Of a stretch of 64,000 bases of DNA, positions 25,191-41,039 are shown piece by piece. The number at the start of each line of letters is the position of its first letter. The stretch's first letter is position 1. The notes below the pieces were generated by a model. That model worked only from the letters and a program-made list of their open reading frames with translations. It did no database searches and was not told the origin of the DNA. The position numbers and the translations under genes are program-made. Source of the DNA: Xestospongia bergquistia (Eukaryota > Porifera > Demospongiae > Haplosclerida > Petrosiidae); assembly GCA_963965975.1 (NCBI GenBank), contig OZ014422.1:1116001-1180000 (forward strand), read 5' to 3'.

Positions 25191-25329
25191 GATTAAAAGT
25201 TTGGACAGATGTCCATAATAATATCATAACTGTCAGTAACATAGTTTTTTTAATTTTCTTAACTTTTTTGACACTTCAAAGTATTCTAGTGATAATTACC
25301 TCATGTTAGTAAATTCAATGAACAAAGAT
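25190..25329 (+). promoter_or_regulatory. Conserved upstream block of receptor unit 1
   Basis: Shares with the other units an ordered set of motifs: gacagatgtccataat, aactgtcagt, tttttgacacttcaaagt and attacctcatgttagta, then the start codon. It is probably the core promoter plus 5' leader. This copy is slightly diverged (aatatcat in place of gttgtcat). Confidence 0.55.
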
Positions 25330-27685
25330 ATGATAGAACAATATAACAGTCACTGGTCACTGATCTTTCTTTTACTGTTGTATACAATCAAGTCAAGTAA
25401 GTCCAGAAATAATGTTAATAGAATTATAACATTTAATATATGTAGGCTATGTTGAACCTGCTGACTGTACAGAGAGGTTCATGGACTTTGACTTGATTAA
25501 ATATAGAGCAAAGATAGTAGGTATCAGTAAAAAGGGGTATAGTTTAAGTAATGAAATCAGACTCCTCACAGAATATCAGTTTAACTGTTCATCAACAAAT
25601 ATTACCAATGTTATTGTGGGAGGTGACCTTAGGACACCAAATAATGATCATCAGTTATTTCCTAGTCTTCAAATATGGAGACCTGTACCTAATCGACATA
25701 TTCAATATTATCATGTTCCAGACAGTGAGAGAACTATATACTATTCAACTAATAATGTCAGTACTAATGGAGTGTTTGAATATCCTCTGGATCCACCTAT
25801 ATCAGTACAAAGTGGAGATATATTAGCTATATCACAACCTTCTCAAGGGGACAGTATTTTTAGAGTTTATTACATACAAGATGTTGTTAATTTTGATAGT
25901 TATAAAGTCTCATTTGGTTCAATGGAGGAATTTTTATCTGGTAGTCCAATTAATAATGATTTGGTATTAGTCTATCCTATAACTGGTGAGTTATATCATA
26001 TATACTAAACTATTGTGATCTGTTATGTCATTAGATGGAGCTTGTGTTAGCAGTTCAATAAATGCTACACTCATCAAGGAGAATGCTCTACTGATACATG
26101 AAGTTAGACAGGCAGAACAAAGAAGACAGTATATATATCCAGAGATGAAGTTCTCATGTAATGGTAGTGTTACAAAATGGATCTATGGAGCTGTAGATCA
26201 AAACAGATCTACAGGAGACTTACCTGAACTGCAAATATGGCGTCAAACTGGTCCTAATAGTTACAATAAACAAGGATCTAGTTTAGTTACTGCTAATATA
26301 TCAATAGCTCCTAATGTCTATGAGTATTATCCTGTGATACCACTAGAGTTCCAAGAGGGAGATATATTTGGTGTTCATATACCTGATAATAATAATAGTC
26401 AACTATATCTATATGAACAAAGAGAGAGTGGACCACTTAATGTACATATTAATAGTGAAGTAAATTCACTTGCTCCTTCAACAATAAATGAAATACTTAC
26501 AACAGATGAGGCTAATAATTTTCCTCTAGTCACAGTCATAATAAGTATGTTAATATAATGTGTAATACTATTATCACTTCTTACAAATATAGGTATTAAT
26601 ACAGAGATAGTATTAACAACCATCTCTTCTACTATAGAGATATGTAGTGTGGCTACAACAGGTGTGTGTTTATATTGTCTAATATAATTACTATTGTCAC
26701 TTTATATAATTAAATTAGAATAAACAGATTAGTATATTATTAATAGTTACAATAAACAAGGATCTAGTTTAGTTACTGCTAATATATCAATAGCTCCTAA
26801 TGTCATTATCCTGTGACACCACTGCAGTTACAAGAGAGAGATATATTTGTTGTTCTTATCCCACTAAATTCATCTAGACAAATAAGTTTATATAAACAAA
26901 ACGAGAGTATACTACTGAATTTAAGCATAGATTTCAATGTAGATTCAACAATAATGGTCACTTCAGACCTTACAACAAAGACATCTAACAATGTTCCTCA
27001 AGTAACACTCTTAATAAGTAAGTATCATTTATTATCAGTTATTTATTATAACTATATACTGGGTAGGTACTAGTCATCCCTTGACGTCACTTCCTACTTT
27101 AAGTTCTACAGTCACTACTTCAAGTGTTCTGCCATTTGTATCTTTGTCTACATCTTCCTCACTTCCTACATTAAGTTCTACAGTCACTATGGCACTCTCT
27201 AGCTCACCTTCCATTCTTGGAGATTACAGTCCAGTAATAATTCCAATCATTTTTGGAGTCGTGTGTTTTGTTATAGTTCTATTAACAATTACATTGATCA
27301 TTATCACTTTATTGTTAATTTGTCAAAGGTATGATATGTTAATATTTAAACTTGAATCAGAATATCTCATAATAAAATACCATTGATTGTAATATTTAAT
27401 ATTACCACTTATCATTATAATAGTAATTATTCCATTCATTATTATAATACTGGTGTGTATTTTACTAGATACAAGAATACAGTATCACTATATGATGATG
27501 TCATCAATACAAAGGTTGATCCTGTCATGTCAACAAATTCTTCATATGTACCTAATATTACTGATAATGATGACTTTGATGGTATATATATGGATATTAA
27601 TAACTCATATAAGACTGTTCCACCACCAACTATTAATATTAATGAGAATCCTGCTTATGGAAAATTTGATTATGATTACATTTAA
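25330..27685 (+). CDS. Receptor unit 1: kinase-less transmembrane receptor with NPAY tail
   Basis: Six exons join in phase: 25330-25396 (signal peptide, hydrophobic SLIFLLLLYTI), 25446-25985 (D1), 26035-26544 (D2), 26593-26661, 27066-27327 (stalk and transmembrane) and 27469-27685 (tail). The product is 554 aa. D1 and D2 are related to each other; each has an F-x-C-(S/N) element, a QIWR element, a Y-rich strand and a PL…(V/F)Q.GDI element. The stalk is Ser/Thr-rich (likely O-glycosylated). The helix is VIIPIIFGVVCFVIVLLTIT and on. The cytoplasmic tail has tyrosines in YDDV, YVPN, YMDI and YKTV plus NPAY, and ends in FDYDYI; there is no kinase. NPxY motifs bind PTB domains or drive endocytosis. 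D1 loop 1 (VPNRHIQYYHVPD) and loop 2 (KVSFGSMEEF) are unlike the other units. Confidence 0.8.
26742..27017 (+). pseudogene. Relic third ectodomain (D3) in unit 1
   Basis: A D2-like stretch starts at NSYNKQGSSLVTANISIAPN. A small deletion then shifts the frame, and the sequence continues as YPVTPLQLQERDIFVVLIP and further to a preserved splice donor (ataa|gtaagt). The 5' half of the domain is missing. It falls in the intron between exon 4 and the stalk exon. Parallel relics lie at about 29872-30190, 35997-36312, 49597-49886, 53402-53689 and 60520-60808. Confidence 0.75.
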
Positions 27686-28309
27686 GATAACATAACACTA
27701 TAGTCATTTCCACATACACTCTATATTGTATAGTTTATATAATAATTATGTATTGTTTAATAATTTATTAATACTAGTTATGTTATAATTAATATCTAAT
27801 AAAGACTTAAGTCATACTCATAACAAAATTAAATAGAGACAGTCATGACGCTTGTAGAGAACTGAATTAAACCTTCTATAAAGTAACTAGTTGAGTTATA
27901 TGTAGCAATTGCAGTTAATGTTACTTGGAAGTAGTGTGTCTGATATGAAAAGACACATCATCATTTTAAACAATCATAGGCAGTTCTTTATACAATATAT
28001 TCTTGTACTCAATTTCACAGATCTCTCTACAATGCTCTAATTTATAATGACACTATGATAGTAAGTTTGGAGTAGACTTTGTGACAATCATTTCTTTGTA
28101 TGAGAATTAAATATCTAGAAATAACAAAATATTGAATATTTTTAGTTGTTCTTGTCATCTTCCTATTGTTAATTTGTTTACAGTAACAGAAGCTATTACA
28201 GCAATGTACTGAGAGGTTTATGGAGTTAGTATTATTGAACTTTATTATAATAATGAGAATAGACTTGATTAGAGTTGATACTAATTTATTTCGTTTTAAT
28301 TTTAAAAAA
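27686..28309. other. 3' flank of unit 1 and spacer
   Basis: Contains the probable 3' UTR with the poly(A)-like aataaag at about 27798. It also holds a spacer conserved after other short-tail units (caatttcacagatctctcta, then ctatgatagtaagtttgg, then ttgttcttgtcatcttccta). No intact gene is visible. Confidence 0.5.
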
Positions 28310-28459
28310 TACAACTGACAGTTATAAAATATTATAAAGAATGAATAGCAATTACTTTAATATCATAACTGTCAGTTGTAGTTCTTTTAATTATGTTCAT
28401 TATCATTTTGACATTTTAAAGTGTTCCACTGATAATTACCTCATGTTAGTAGAGAAGAT
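28310..28459 (+). promoter_or_regulatory. Conserved upstream block of receptor unit 2
   Basis: Contains aactgacagttata, later aactgtcagttgtagttctt, ttttgacattttaaagtgtt, ccactgataattacctcatg and ttagtagagaagat before the ATG. These elements keep the same order and spacing as in units 3, 4 and 12. Confidence 0.55.
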
Positions 28460-30861
28460 ATGATGGAATACTGTAACAGTCACTGGTCACTGATCTTTCT
28501 TTTACTGTTGTATACAATCAAGTCAAGTAAGTCTAAAAATAATGTTAATAGAATTATAACATTTAATATATGTAGGCTATGTTGAATCTGGTATCTGTAC
28601 AGAGAGGTTCATAGACTTTGACTTGATTAAATATAGAGCAAAGACAGTAGACATCAGTAAAAAGGGGTATAATTTAAGTAATGAAATAAGACTCCTCACA
28701 GAATATCAGTTTAACTGTTCATCAACAACTATTACCAGTGTTATTGTGGGAGGTGACCTTAGGACACCAAATAATAATCGTCAGTTATTTCCTAGTGTTC
28801 ACATCTGGAGACCTATACCTGGTCGACCTAATCAATATCATCTTTTCCCAAGCAGTGAGAGAACTATATACTACTCAACTAATAATGTCAGTACTAATGG
28901 AGTGTTTGAATATCCTCTGGATCCACCCATACCGGTACAAAGTGGAGATATATTAGCTATATCACAACCTCCTCAAGAGAACAGTACTTTTAGAGTTTAT
29001 TACATACAAGATGTTGTTAATTTTGATAGTTATGTCCACTTAAATTTTCCACATGATGCTGAATTATCTGGTAGTCCAATTACTAGTGATTTGGTATTAG
29101 TCTATCCTATAACTGGTGAGTTATATCATATATACTAAACTATTGTGATCTATTATGTCATTAGATGGAGCTTGTGTTAGTAGTTCAATAAATGCTACAG
29201 TCATCAAGGAGAATGCTCTAATGATACATAAAGTTAGACGAGCAGGACAAAGAAGACAGTATATATATCCAGAGATGAAGTTCTCATGTAATGGTAGTGT
29301 TATAAAATGGATCTATGGAGCTGTAGATCAAAACAGATCTACAGGAGACTTACCTGAACTCCAAATATGGCATCAAACTGGTTGTAATAGTTACAATAAA
29401 CAAGGATCTAGTTTAGTTACTGCTAATATATCAATAGCTCCTAATGTCTATGAGTATTATCCTGTGACACCACTAGAGTTCCAAGAGGGAGATATATTTG
29501 GTGTTCATATACCTGATAATAATAATAGTCAACTATATCTATATGAACAAAGAGAGAGTGGACCACTTAATTTATGCATTGATAGTGAAATAAATTCACC
29601 AGCTCCTTCAACAATAAATGAAATACTTATAACAGAAGATGCAAATAATTTTCCTCTAGTCACAGTCATAATAAGTATGTTAATATAATGTGTAATACTA
29701 TTATCGCTTCTTACAAATATAGGTATTAATACAGAGATAGTATCAACAACCATCTCTTCTACTATAGAGATATGTAGTATGGCTACAACAGGTGTGTGTT
29801 TATATTGTCTAATTTAATTACTATTGTCACTTTGTATTATTTAATTAGAATAAATGGATTAGTGTATTATTAATAGTTACAATAAACAAGGATCTAGTTT
29901 AGTTACTATTAATATATCAATAGTTATTAATTAGTTACTATTAATATATCAATAGTTATTAATGTCTATGAGTATTATCCTGTAACACCACTGGAGTTCC
30001 ATGGAAAAAATTTATATGGATCCTACTAAATTCATTTAGTTAAATATGTTTATATAAAGAAGAGAGAGTAGACTAAGGAGTTTAAGTATAGATTTCAATT
30101 TAGATTTCTCTACTCCTTCAACAATAATTGTTACTTCAGACTTTACAACAAAGACATATAACAATGTTCCTCTAGTAACACTCTCAATAAGTAAGTATCA
30201 TTTATTATCATTTATTTATTATAACTACATAGGTACTAGTCATTCCTTGACATCACTTCCTACGTATACATTAAGTTCTACAGTCACTACTACAAGTGTT
30301 CTATCATTTGTATCTTTGTCTACATCTTCCTCACTTCCTACATTAAGTTCTACAGTCACTATAGTACTCTCTAGCTCACCTTCCATTCTTGGAGATGACA
30401 GTCCAGTAATAATTCCAATCATTTTTGGAGTCATGTGTTTTGTTATAGTTCTATTAACAATTACATTGATCATTATCACTTTATTGTTAATTTGTCAAAG
30501 GTATGATATGTTAATATCTACAATTTGAGTCAGAATATCTTGTAATAAAATATCATTGGTTGTAATATTACCACTTATCATTATAGTAGTAATTATTTCC
30601 CTCATTATAATAATACTGATGTGTATATGTCTACTGTTTACTAGATACAAGAAGACAGTATCATTATATGATGATGTCATCACCACAAAGGTTGATCCTC
30701 CCACATCAACAAACTCTTCATATGTACCTAATATTACTGATAATGATGACTTTGATGGTATATATATGGATATTAATAACTCATATAAGACTGTTCTACC
30801 ACCAACTATTAATATTAATGAGAATCCTGCTTATGGAAAATTTGATTATGACTACATTTAA
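28460..30861 (+). CDS. Receptor unit 2: kinase-less transmembrane receptor with NPAY tail
   Basis: Exons 28460-28526, 28576-29115, 29165-29674, 29723-29791, 30233-30500 and 30645-30861 join in phase to 556 aa. The plan is the same as unit 1: signal peptide, D1, D2, Ser/Thr stalk, helix and short tail with YDDV, YVPN, YMDI, YKTV, NPAY and FDYDYI. The Met that opens MDFDL in most units is Ile here, which does not matter because the true start is in the signal exon (two adjacent ATGs at 28460 and 28463). D1 loop 1 is IPGRPNQYHLFPS, identical to RTK unit 4. The intron before the tail exon still contains an intact-looking second transmembrane sequence of the unit-3 type. A D3 relic lies in intron 4. 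Confidence 0.8.
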
Positions 30862-31720
30862 GATAACACAACACTATAGCCATTTCCACATACACTCTAT
30901 ATTGTATAGTTTATATAATAATTATGTATTGTTTAATAATTTATACTAATAAACTGATAATATAAATGTTTATATATATGTTCTAGATTTATAATAATTG
31001 CTTATTGCAATTTTTTTTATAATTTAAATAAAATATTAATTGTGTTCTAATTAATATTTAATAAAGATTTAAGTCATTACTTATAGTACAGTATATTCTA
31101 GTCATTTATTATATTCAGTCTCTATATTCTATATATTATATATCATATCGTATTAACAAGAATATTATCATTACATATATAGATGTGTATGTGTTCTTAT
31201 ATACTTAAATAAAATTAAATTGAGACAGCCATGACACTTATAGAGAACTGAAGTAAGCTCCCTACAAGGTAACTAACTTGAGTTATATGTAACAATTGTA
31301 GTTAATATCATTTGGAAGTAGTGTATCTGACAATTGATATAAACAGACACATCATCATCAAAAATCATAGACAGTTCTTTACACAATACAATAAATTCTG
31401 GTACTCAATTTCACATATATCTCTACAATGCTCTAATTGATAATGACACTATGGTAGTACGTTTAGAGTAAACTTTGTTAAAATCATTTATTGTATGAGA
31501 ATTACATATCTATAAAGAACAAAATAGTAAATATTTTTAGTTGTTCTTGTCATCTTCCTATTGTTAATTTGTTTACAGTAACAGAAGCTATTAAAGTGCA
31601 GCAATATACTGATAGGTTTGTGAAGTTAGGATTATTGAACTTTACAGCAATGAGAATGGCCTTCAAGAATTGGGCATTGGGACTAATTTAGTTCATTTTA
31701 ATTTTAAAAATTTACAACTG
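30862..31720. other. 3' flank of unit 2 and spacer
   Basis: Probable 3' UTR with aataaa at about 30950 and aataaag at about 31061, then the same spacer as after unit 1. Around 31560-31660 a decayed exon-like piece (gtttacagtaacagaagcta onward) recurs after units 1, 5, 7 and 11. I cannot assign it. Confidence 0.5.
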
Positions 31721-31879
31721 ACAGTTATGACAACATTATGGACATCTGTCTTAAGAATGAATAGTAATTGCAAGTTGTCATTTGTGATTTTTTAATTATG
31801 TTTATTATCCTTTTGACACTTCAAAGTGTTCCACTAATAATGACCTCATGTTAGTAGAAATTCAATGAACAAAGATATA

Positions 31880-33987
31880 ATGGAACACTGTGACAGTCAC
31901 TGGTCACTGATCTTTCTTTTACTGTTGTATACAATCAAGTCAAGTAAGTCCAGAAATAATGTTAATAGAATTATAATATTTAATATATGTAGGCTATGTT
32001 GAACCTACTGTCTGTACAGAGAGGTTCATGGACTTTGACTTGATTAAATATAGAGCAAAGACAGTAGGTATCAGTAAAAAGGGGTATAATTTAAGTAATG
32101 AAATTAGACTCCTCACAGAATATCAATTTAACTGTTCATCAACAACTATTACCAGTGTTATTGTGGGAGGTGACGTTAGGACACCAAATAATAATCATCA
32201 GTTATTTCCTAGTGTTCAAACCTGGAGACCTCAATATAATCGACCTAATCGATATTATCGTGTTCTAGAGACTGAGAGAACTGTATATTACTCAACTTAT
32301 AATATCAGTACTAATGGAGTATTTGAATATCCTCTGGATCCACCCATATCAGTACAAAGTGGAGATATATTAGCTATATCACAACCTCCTCAAGGGAACA
32401 GTATTTTTAGAGTTTATTACATACAAGGTGTTGTTAATTTTGATAGTTATGTCCACTTAAATTTTCCATATAATGCTGATTTATCTGGTAGTCCAATTAC
32501 TAGTGATTTGATATTAGTCTATCCTATAACTGGTGAGTTATATCATATATACTAAACTATTGTGATCTATTATGTCATTAGATGGAGCTTGTGTTAATAG
32601 TTCAATAAATACTACAGTCATCAAGGAGAATGCTCTACTGATACATAATGTTAGACAGGCAGGAGATAGAAGACAGTACATATATCCAGAGATGAAGTTC
32701 TTATGTAATGGTAGTGTTATAAAATGGATCTATGGAACTGTAGATCAAAACAGATCTACAGGAGACTTACCTGAACTCCAAATATGGCATCAAACTGGTC
32801 CTACTAGTTATAATAAACAAGGATCTAGTTTAGTTACTGCTAACATATCAATAGCTCCTAATGTCTATGAGTATTATCCTGTGACTCCACTTGAATTCCA
32901 AGAGGGAGATATATTTGGAGTTCATATACCTGATGATAATAATAGTCAACTATCTCTATATGAACAAAGAGAGAGTGGACCACTTAATTTACGTATTAAT
33001 AATGAAGTAAATTCACCTGCTCCTTCAACAATAAATGAAATACTTACAACAGATGAGGCAAATAATTTTCCTCTAGTCACAGTCATAATAAGTATGTTAA
33101 TATAATGTGTAATACTATTATCACTTGTTAGGTATTAATACAAAGATAGCATCAATGAATGTTTTATCAGTTATTTATTATAACTACACAGGTACTAGTT
33201 ATCCTTTGACATCACTTCCTACATTAAGTTCTATAGTCACTGAGGTTCTCTCTAGCTCACCTTCAAGTAGTATGGCTACAACAGGTGTGTGTTTTTACAT
33301 TGTGTAATATAATTTGCTTCTTATATAGGTATTAGTACAGAGATAAAATCTTTGACAACTATCCCAAGTAAGTATTTTATGTTTTCAGTTATTTATTATA
33401 ACTACATAGGTACTAGTCATCCCTTAACATCAGACACTACTAGTCTCCTCATTTCATATGAAATCATCCCAAGTACCAACAACATATTATCATCATTAAC
33501 TACTACCTCTATTAACTTGATATCATCTAGTTTATCTACTACAAATGTTTTATCATTTATATCTTTGTCTACATCTTTCTCACTTCCTACACTAACCACT
33601 AGGGATATGTTAATATCTCTAACTCCTTCTATACCAATTGGAACACCATCTCCTAACACACAGTTACTATTGGTTGTAGCAATACTACTTATCATTATAG
33701 TAGTAATTATTTCCCTCATTATTATAATAGTGGTGTGTATATGTCTACTGTTTACTAGATACAAGAAGACAGTATCATTATATGATGATGTCGTCACTAC
33801 AAAGGTTGTTCCTTTTACTTCAAACCCTTCATATGTACCTACTAGTAACAGCCTTACTAACGATGATGGTAGCAATGGTACTGGATTATATATGGAGATT
33901 AACGGAACATACAAGAGTGTTCTACCACCAGCTGTTAATATTGAAGAGAACCCTGCTTATGGAAAATTTGATTATGATTACATTTAA
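31880..33987 (+). CDS. Receptor unit 3: kinase-less receptor with its own transmembrane exon
   Basis: Exons 31880-31943, 31993-32532, 32582-33091, 33132-33284, 33329-33367 and 33410-33987 join in phase to 627 aa. D1 and D2 are as in the other units, with D1 loop 1 QYNRPNRYYRVLE. The stalk is longer than in units 1 and 2 and Ser/Thr-rich (TTTSINLISSSLSTTN…). The helix LLLVVAILLIIIVVIISLII belongs to the same exon as the tail. The tail has YDDV, YVPT, YMEI, YKSV and NPAY and ends in FDYDYI. This looks like the ancestral short-tail architecture; units 1 and 2 have the RTK-type helix instead. Exon 4 (153 nt) reads through sequence that is intron and 3' splice site in the other units. Confidence 0.8.
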
Positions 33988-34464
33988 GATAACACAACAC
34001 TATAGCCATTTCCACATACAATTTATATTGTATAGTTTATATAATAATTATGTATTGTTTAATAATTTATACTAATAAACTGATAATATAAGTATTCATA
34101 TATATGTTCTAGATTTATAATAAATGTTTATTGTGGAAAATTGTGATTTGTATTACTTATAATTAAAAATAAATACTAATTATGTTGTAATTAATATATA
34201 ATAAAGACTTAAGTCATTATCTATATTAACGTATATTCTAGTCATTTATTATATTCAGTCTCTATTCTGTATATTAAAGTATCATATTGTATTAACAAGA
34301 ATATTATCATTATGTATGTACTCATAATTGAGGCAGTCGTGGCATTTGTAGAGAGTTAAAGTAAGGTAACTAGATGAGTTATATGTAACAATTGTAGTTA
34401 ATGTTACCATTACAAAGAATGTGTCAATGTTGACAACTTCACAATACACCAATTATTATTCATT
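33988..34464. other. 3' flank of unit 3
   Basis: Probable 3' UTR with aataaa near 34075 and aataaag near 34201, followed by AT-rich spacer. No gene recognised. Confidence 0.5.
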
Positions 34465-34583
34465 AAGACAGATGTCCATAATGTTGTCATAACTGTCAGT
34501 TGTAGTTCTTTTCATTATGTTCATTATCTTTTTGACACTTCAAAGTATTCCACTGAGAACTACCTCATGTTAGTAGAGAAGAT
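34465..34583 (+). promoter_or_regulatory. Conserved upstream block (type copy) of receptor genes
   Basis: An ordered ~120-bp block: acagatgtccataatgttgt, cataactgtcagttgtag, attatgttcattatcttttt, gacacttcaaagtattccac and ctcatgttagtagaga, then ATG. Copies precede unit 3 (about 31725-31879), 5 (39381-39501), 6 (42594-42713), 7 (43650-43770), 8 (47145-47279), 9 (48066-48186), 11 (56510-56628) and 12 (58995-59112). Unit 10 lacks it. After kinase-type units it begins within tens of bases of the preceding stop codon, so promoter and upstream 3' UTR share very little space. No TATA box was assigned. Confidence 0.6.
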
Positions 34584-39333
<4,750 letters not shown>

Positions 39334-39501
39334 CAACTTGCATTAAACCATTAAACCAGTTATGGCTCATTCTTAAGACATATGTCCATAATGTTGTCGT
39401 AACTGTCAATTGTAGTTTTTTAATTATGTTAATAATCTTTTTGACACTTTAAAGTATTCTAGTGACAATTACCTCATGTTAGCAAGTTCAATGACAAAGA
39501 T

Positions 39502-40285
39502 ATGATGGAACACTGTAACAGTCACTGGTCACTAATCTTTCTTTTACTGTTGTATACAATCAAGTCAAGTAAGTCAGAAATAATGTTAATAGAATTATAA
39601 CATTTAATATATGTAGGCTATGTTGAACCTGCTGGTTGTACAGAGAGGTTCATGGACTTTGACTTGATTAAATATAGAGCAAAGACAGTAGGTATCAGTA
39701 AAAAGGGGAATAATTTAAGTAATGAAATCAGACTCCTCACAGAATATCAATTTAACTGTTCATCAACAACTATTACCAGTGTTATTGTGGGAGGTGACCT
39801 TAGGACACCAAATAATCATCAGTTATTTCCTAGTCTTCAAATATAATCAATATGATCTTGTTTTAGACCATAAAAGGTAAACTAAATTTACCTGTTCATT
39901 TAACAATAAATGGAATGCTTACAACAGACAAGGCAAAGGATTTTCTTTAGTCATAGTCATCAGACACATCTTCCTCACTTCCTCTATCAATCAATATGAT
40001 TGAACTTATTCTTTTTCAGTTAAGACACCTCCCCCATTGGTTGTAATATTACCATTTATTATTATAGTAGTAATTATTTCCCTCATTATAATACTGGTGT
40101 GTATATGTCTACTGTTTACTAGATATAAGAAGACAGTCACGTCAACAAACTCTTCATATGTACCTACTAGTAACAATCCTACTGATATAATGATGGTAGT
40201 AATGGTACTAGATAGGAGAAGACAGTATCACTATAGTATTGTGTTGCAAAAGACATCATGTCAATATATGGTACAATGTCATTGA
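39502..40285 (+). pseudogene. Receptor unit 5: short-tail receptor pseudogene
   Basis: The signal exon (39502-39568) and D1 exon start (39617) are intact. A stop follows SLQI at about 39844, and a deletion removes the rest of D1 and most of D2. A D2 end fragment (TINGMLTTDKAKDF) follows, then the short-tail transmembrane exon (VVILPFIIIVVIISLI…FTRYKKTV). The tail lacks the YDDV, YMDI and NPAY motifs and ends in unrelated sequence. The same lesions occur in unit 11, so they predate the segmental duplication. Confidence 0.85.
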
Positions 40286-41039
40286 AGTTAGTAATGTATT
40301 TTGTAGTAGACATATTGATATGATCATTTAGTTTTAATGTAGATTTAAAATTAAAGCTACACAAAGAAAATTGTGTTAACATACAAAACATTTTTTACAT
40401 TTGTTTACTGGAATCTTACACTATCCAGTTTTCATTGATAGTAAGTTTGAAGTAGACTTTGTTACAATCATTTATTTGTATAAGAATTATACAGTTAAGA
40501 AATAAAAAGAAAAGAGTAGTGTGTATTATTTGTTGTTCTTATCATCTTCCTATTGTTAATTTTTTAAAAACTAACTTAAAGCTATTACAATACAGTAATG
40601 TACTGAGAGATTTACGGAGTTAGGATTATTGAACTTTACAGCAATGAGAATAGACTTCAGTAGAAATTAGAGTCAAGAGGTAAAAATAAAGTAAATAATA
40701 AGTAATGATGTGAGATTATTATTATTTTTAGTGTATAGTTGAAGCTGGTCTGAGAATAATTGATAGTAAGCGTAAGAATGACAAACTAAATATCAATGAT
40801 CCTATACAACTGATGCTATTGATTCATCCTTTGTAACAGTATGAAACATTCTAAAGAGAAGCTTCCTATTTCAAAACTGTCATGGATACCTCATGTACTC
40901 AGGCTGTCCATCCATGGTTTTTGATCCTGTCAGTCTTACTCCATATGGAGAGAATGCTAGTCCTAAGACTCACATGGATGGAAAGAATATGCCTATATAT
41001 CCTTTAATAAATCTTTCTCAGATCTCTGTAACAGTGTAA
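40286..41039. other. Spacer with decayed exon-like pieces
   Basis: Contains the spacer found after other short-tail units. Behind an acceptor (atttttag) near 40729 there is an exon-like stretch reading CIVEAGLRIIDS and on, which is also present and open further in the duplicate near 57858. I do not recognise it. Confidence 0.4.

Noticed and set aside
25551-25826. Second-frame open reading frames across D1 in several units
   Set aside because: They are out-of-frame shadows that persist because the D1 exons are near-identical copies; codon differences between units favour the main frame.
33417-33914. Minus-strand frame of 165 codons opposite the stalk and tail of unit 3 (also 45316-45774 and 60855-61166)
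   Set aside because: It is the antisense shadow of a low-complexity Ser/Thr-rich plus-strand exon; the plus-strand frame has consistent splice phases and domain order.
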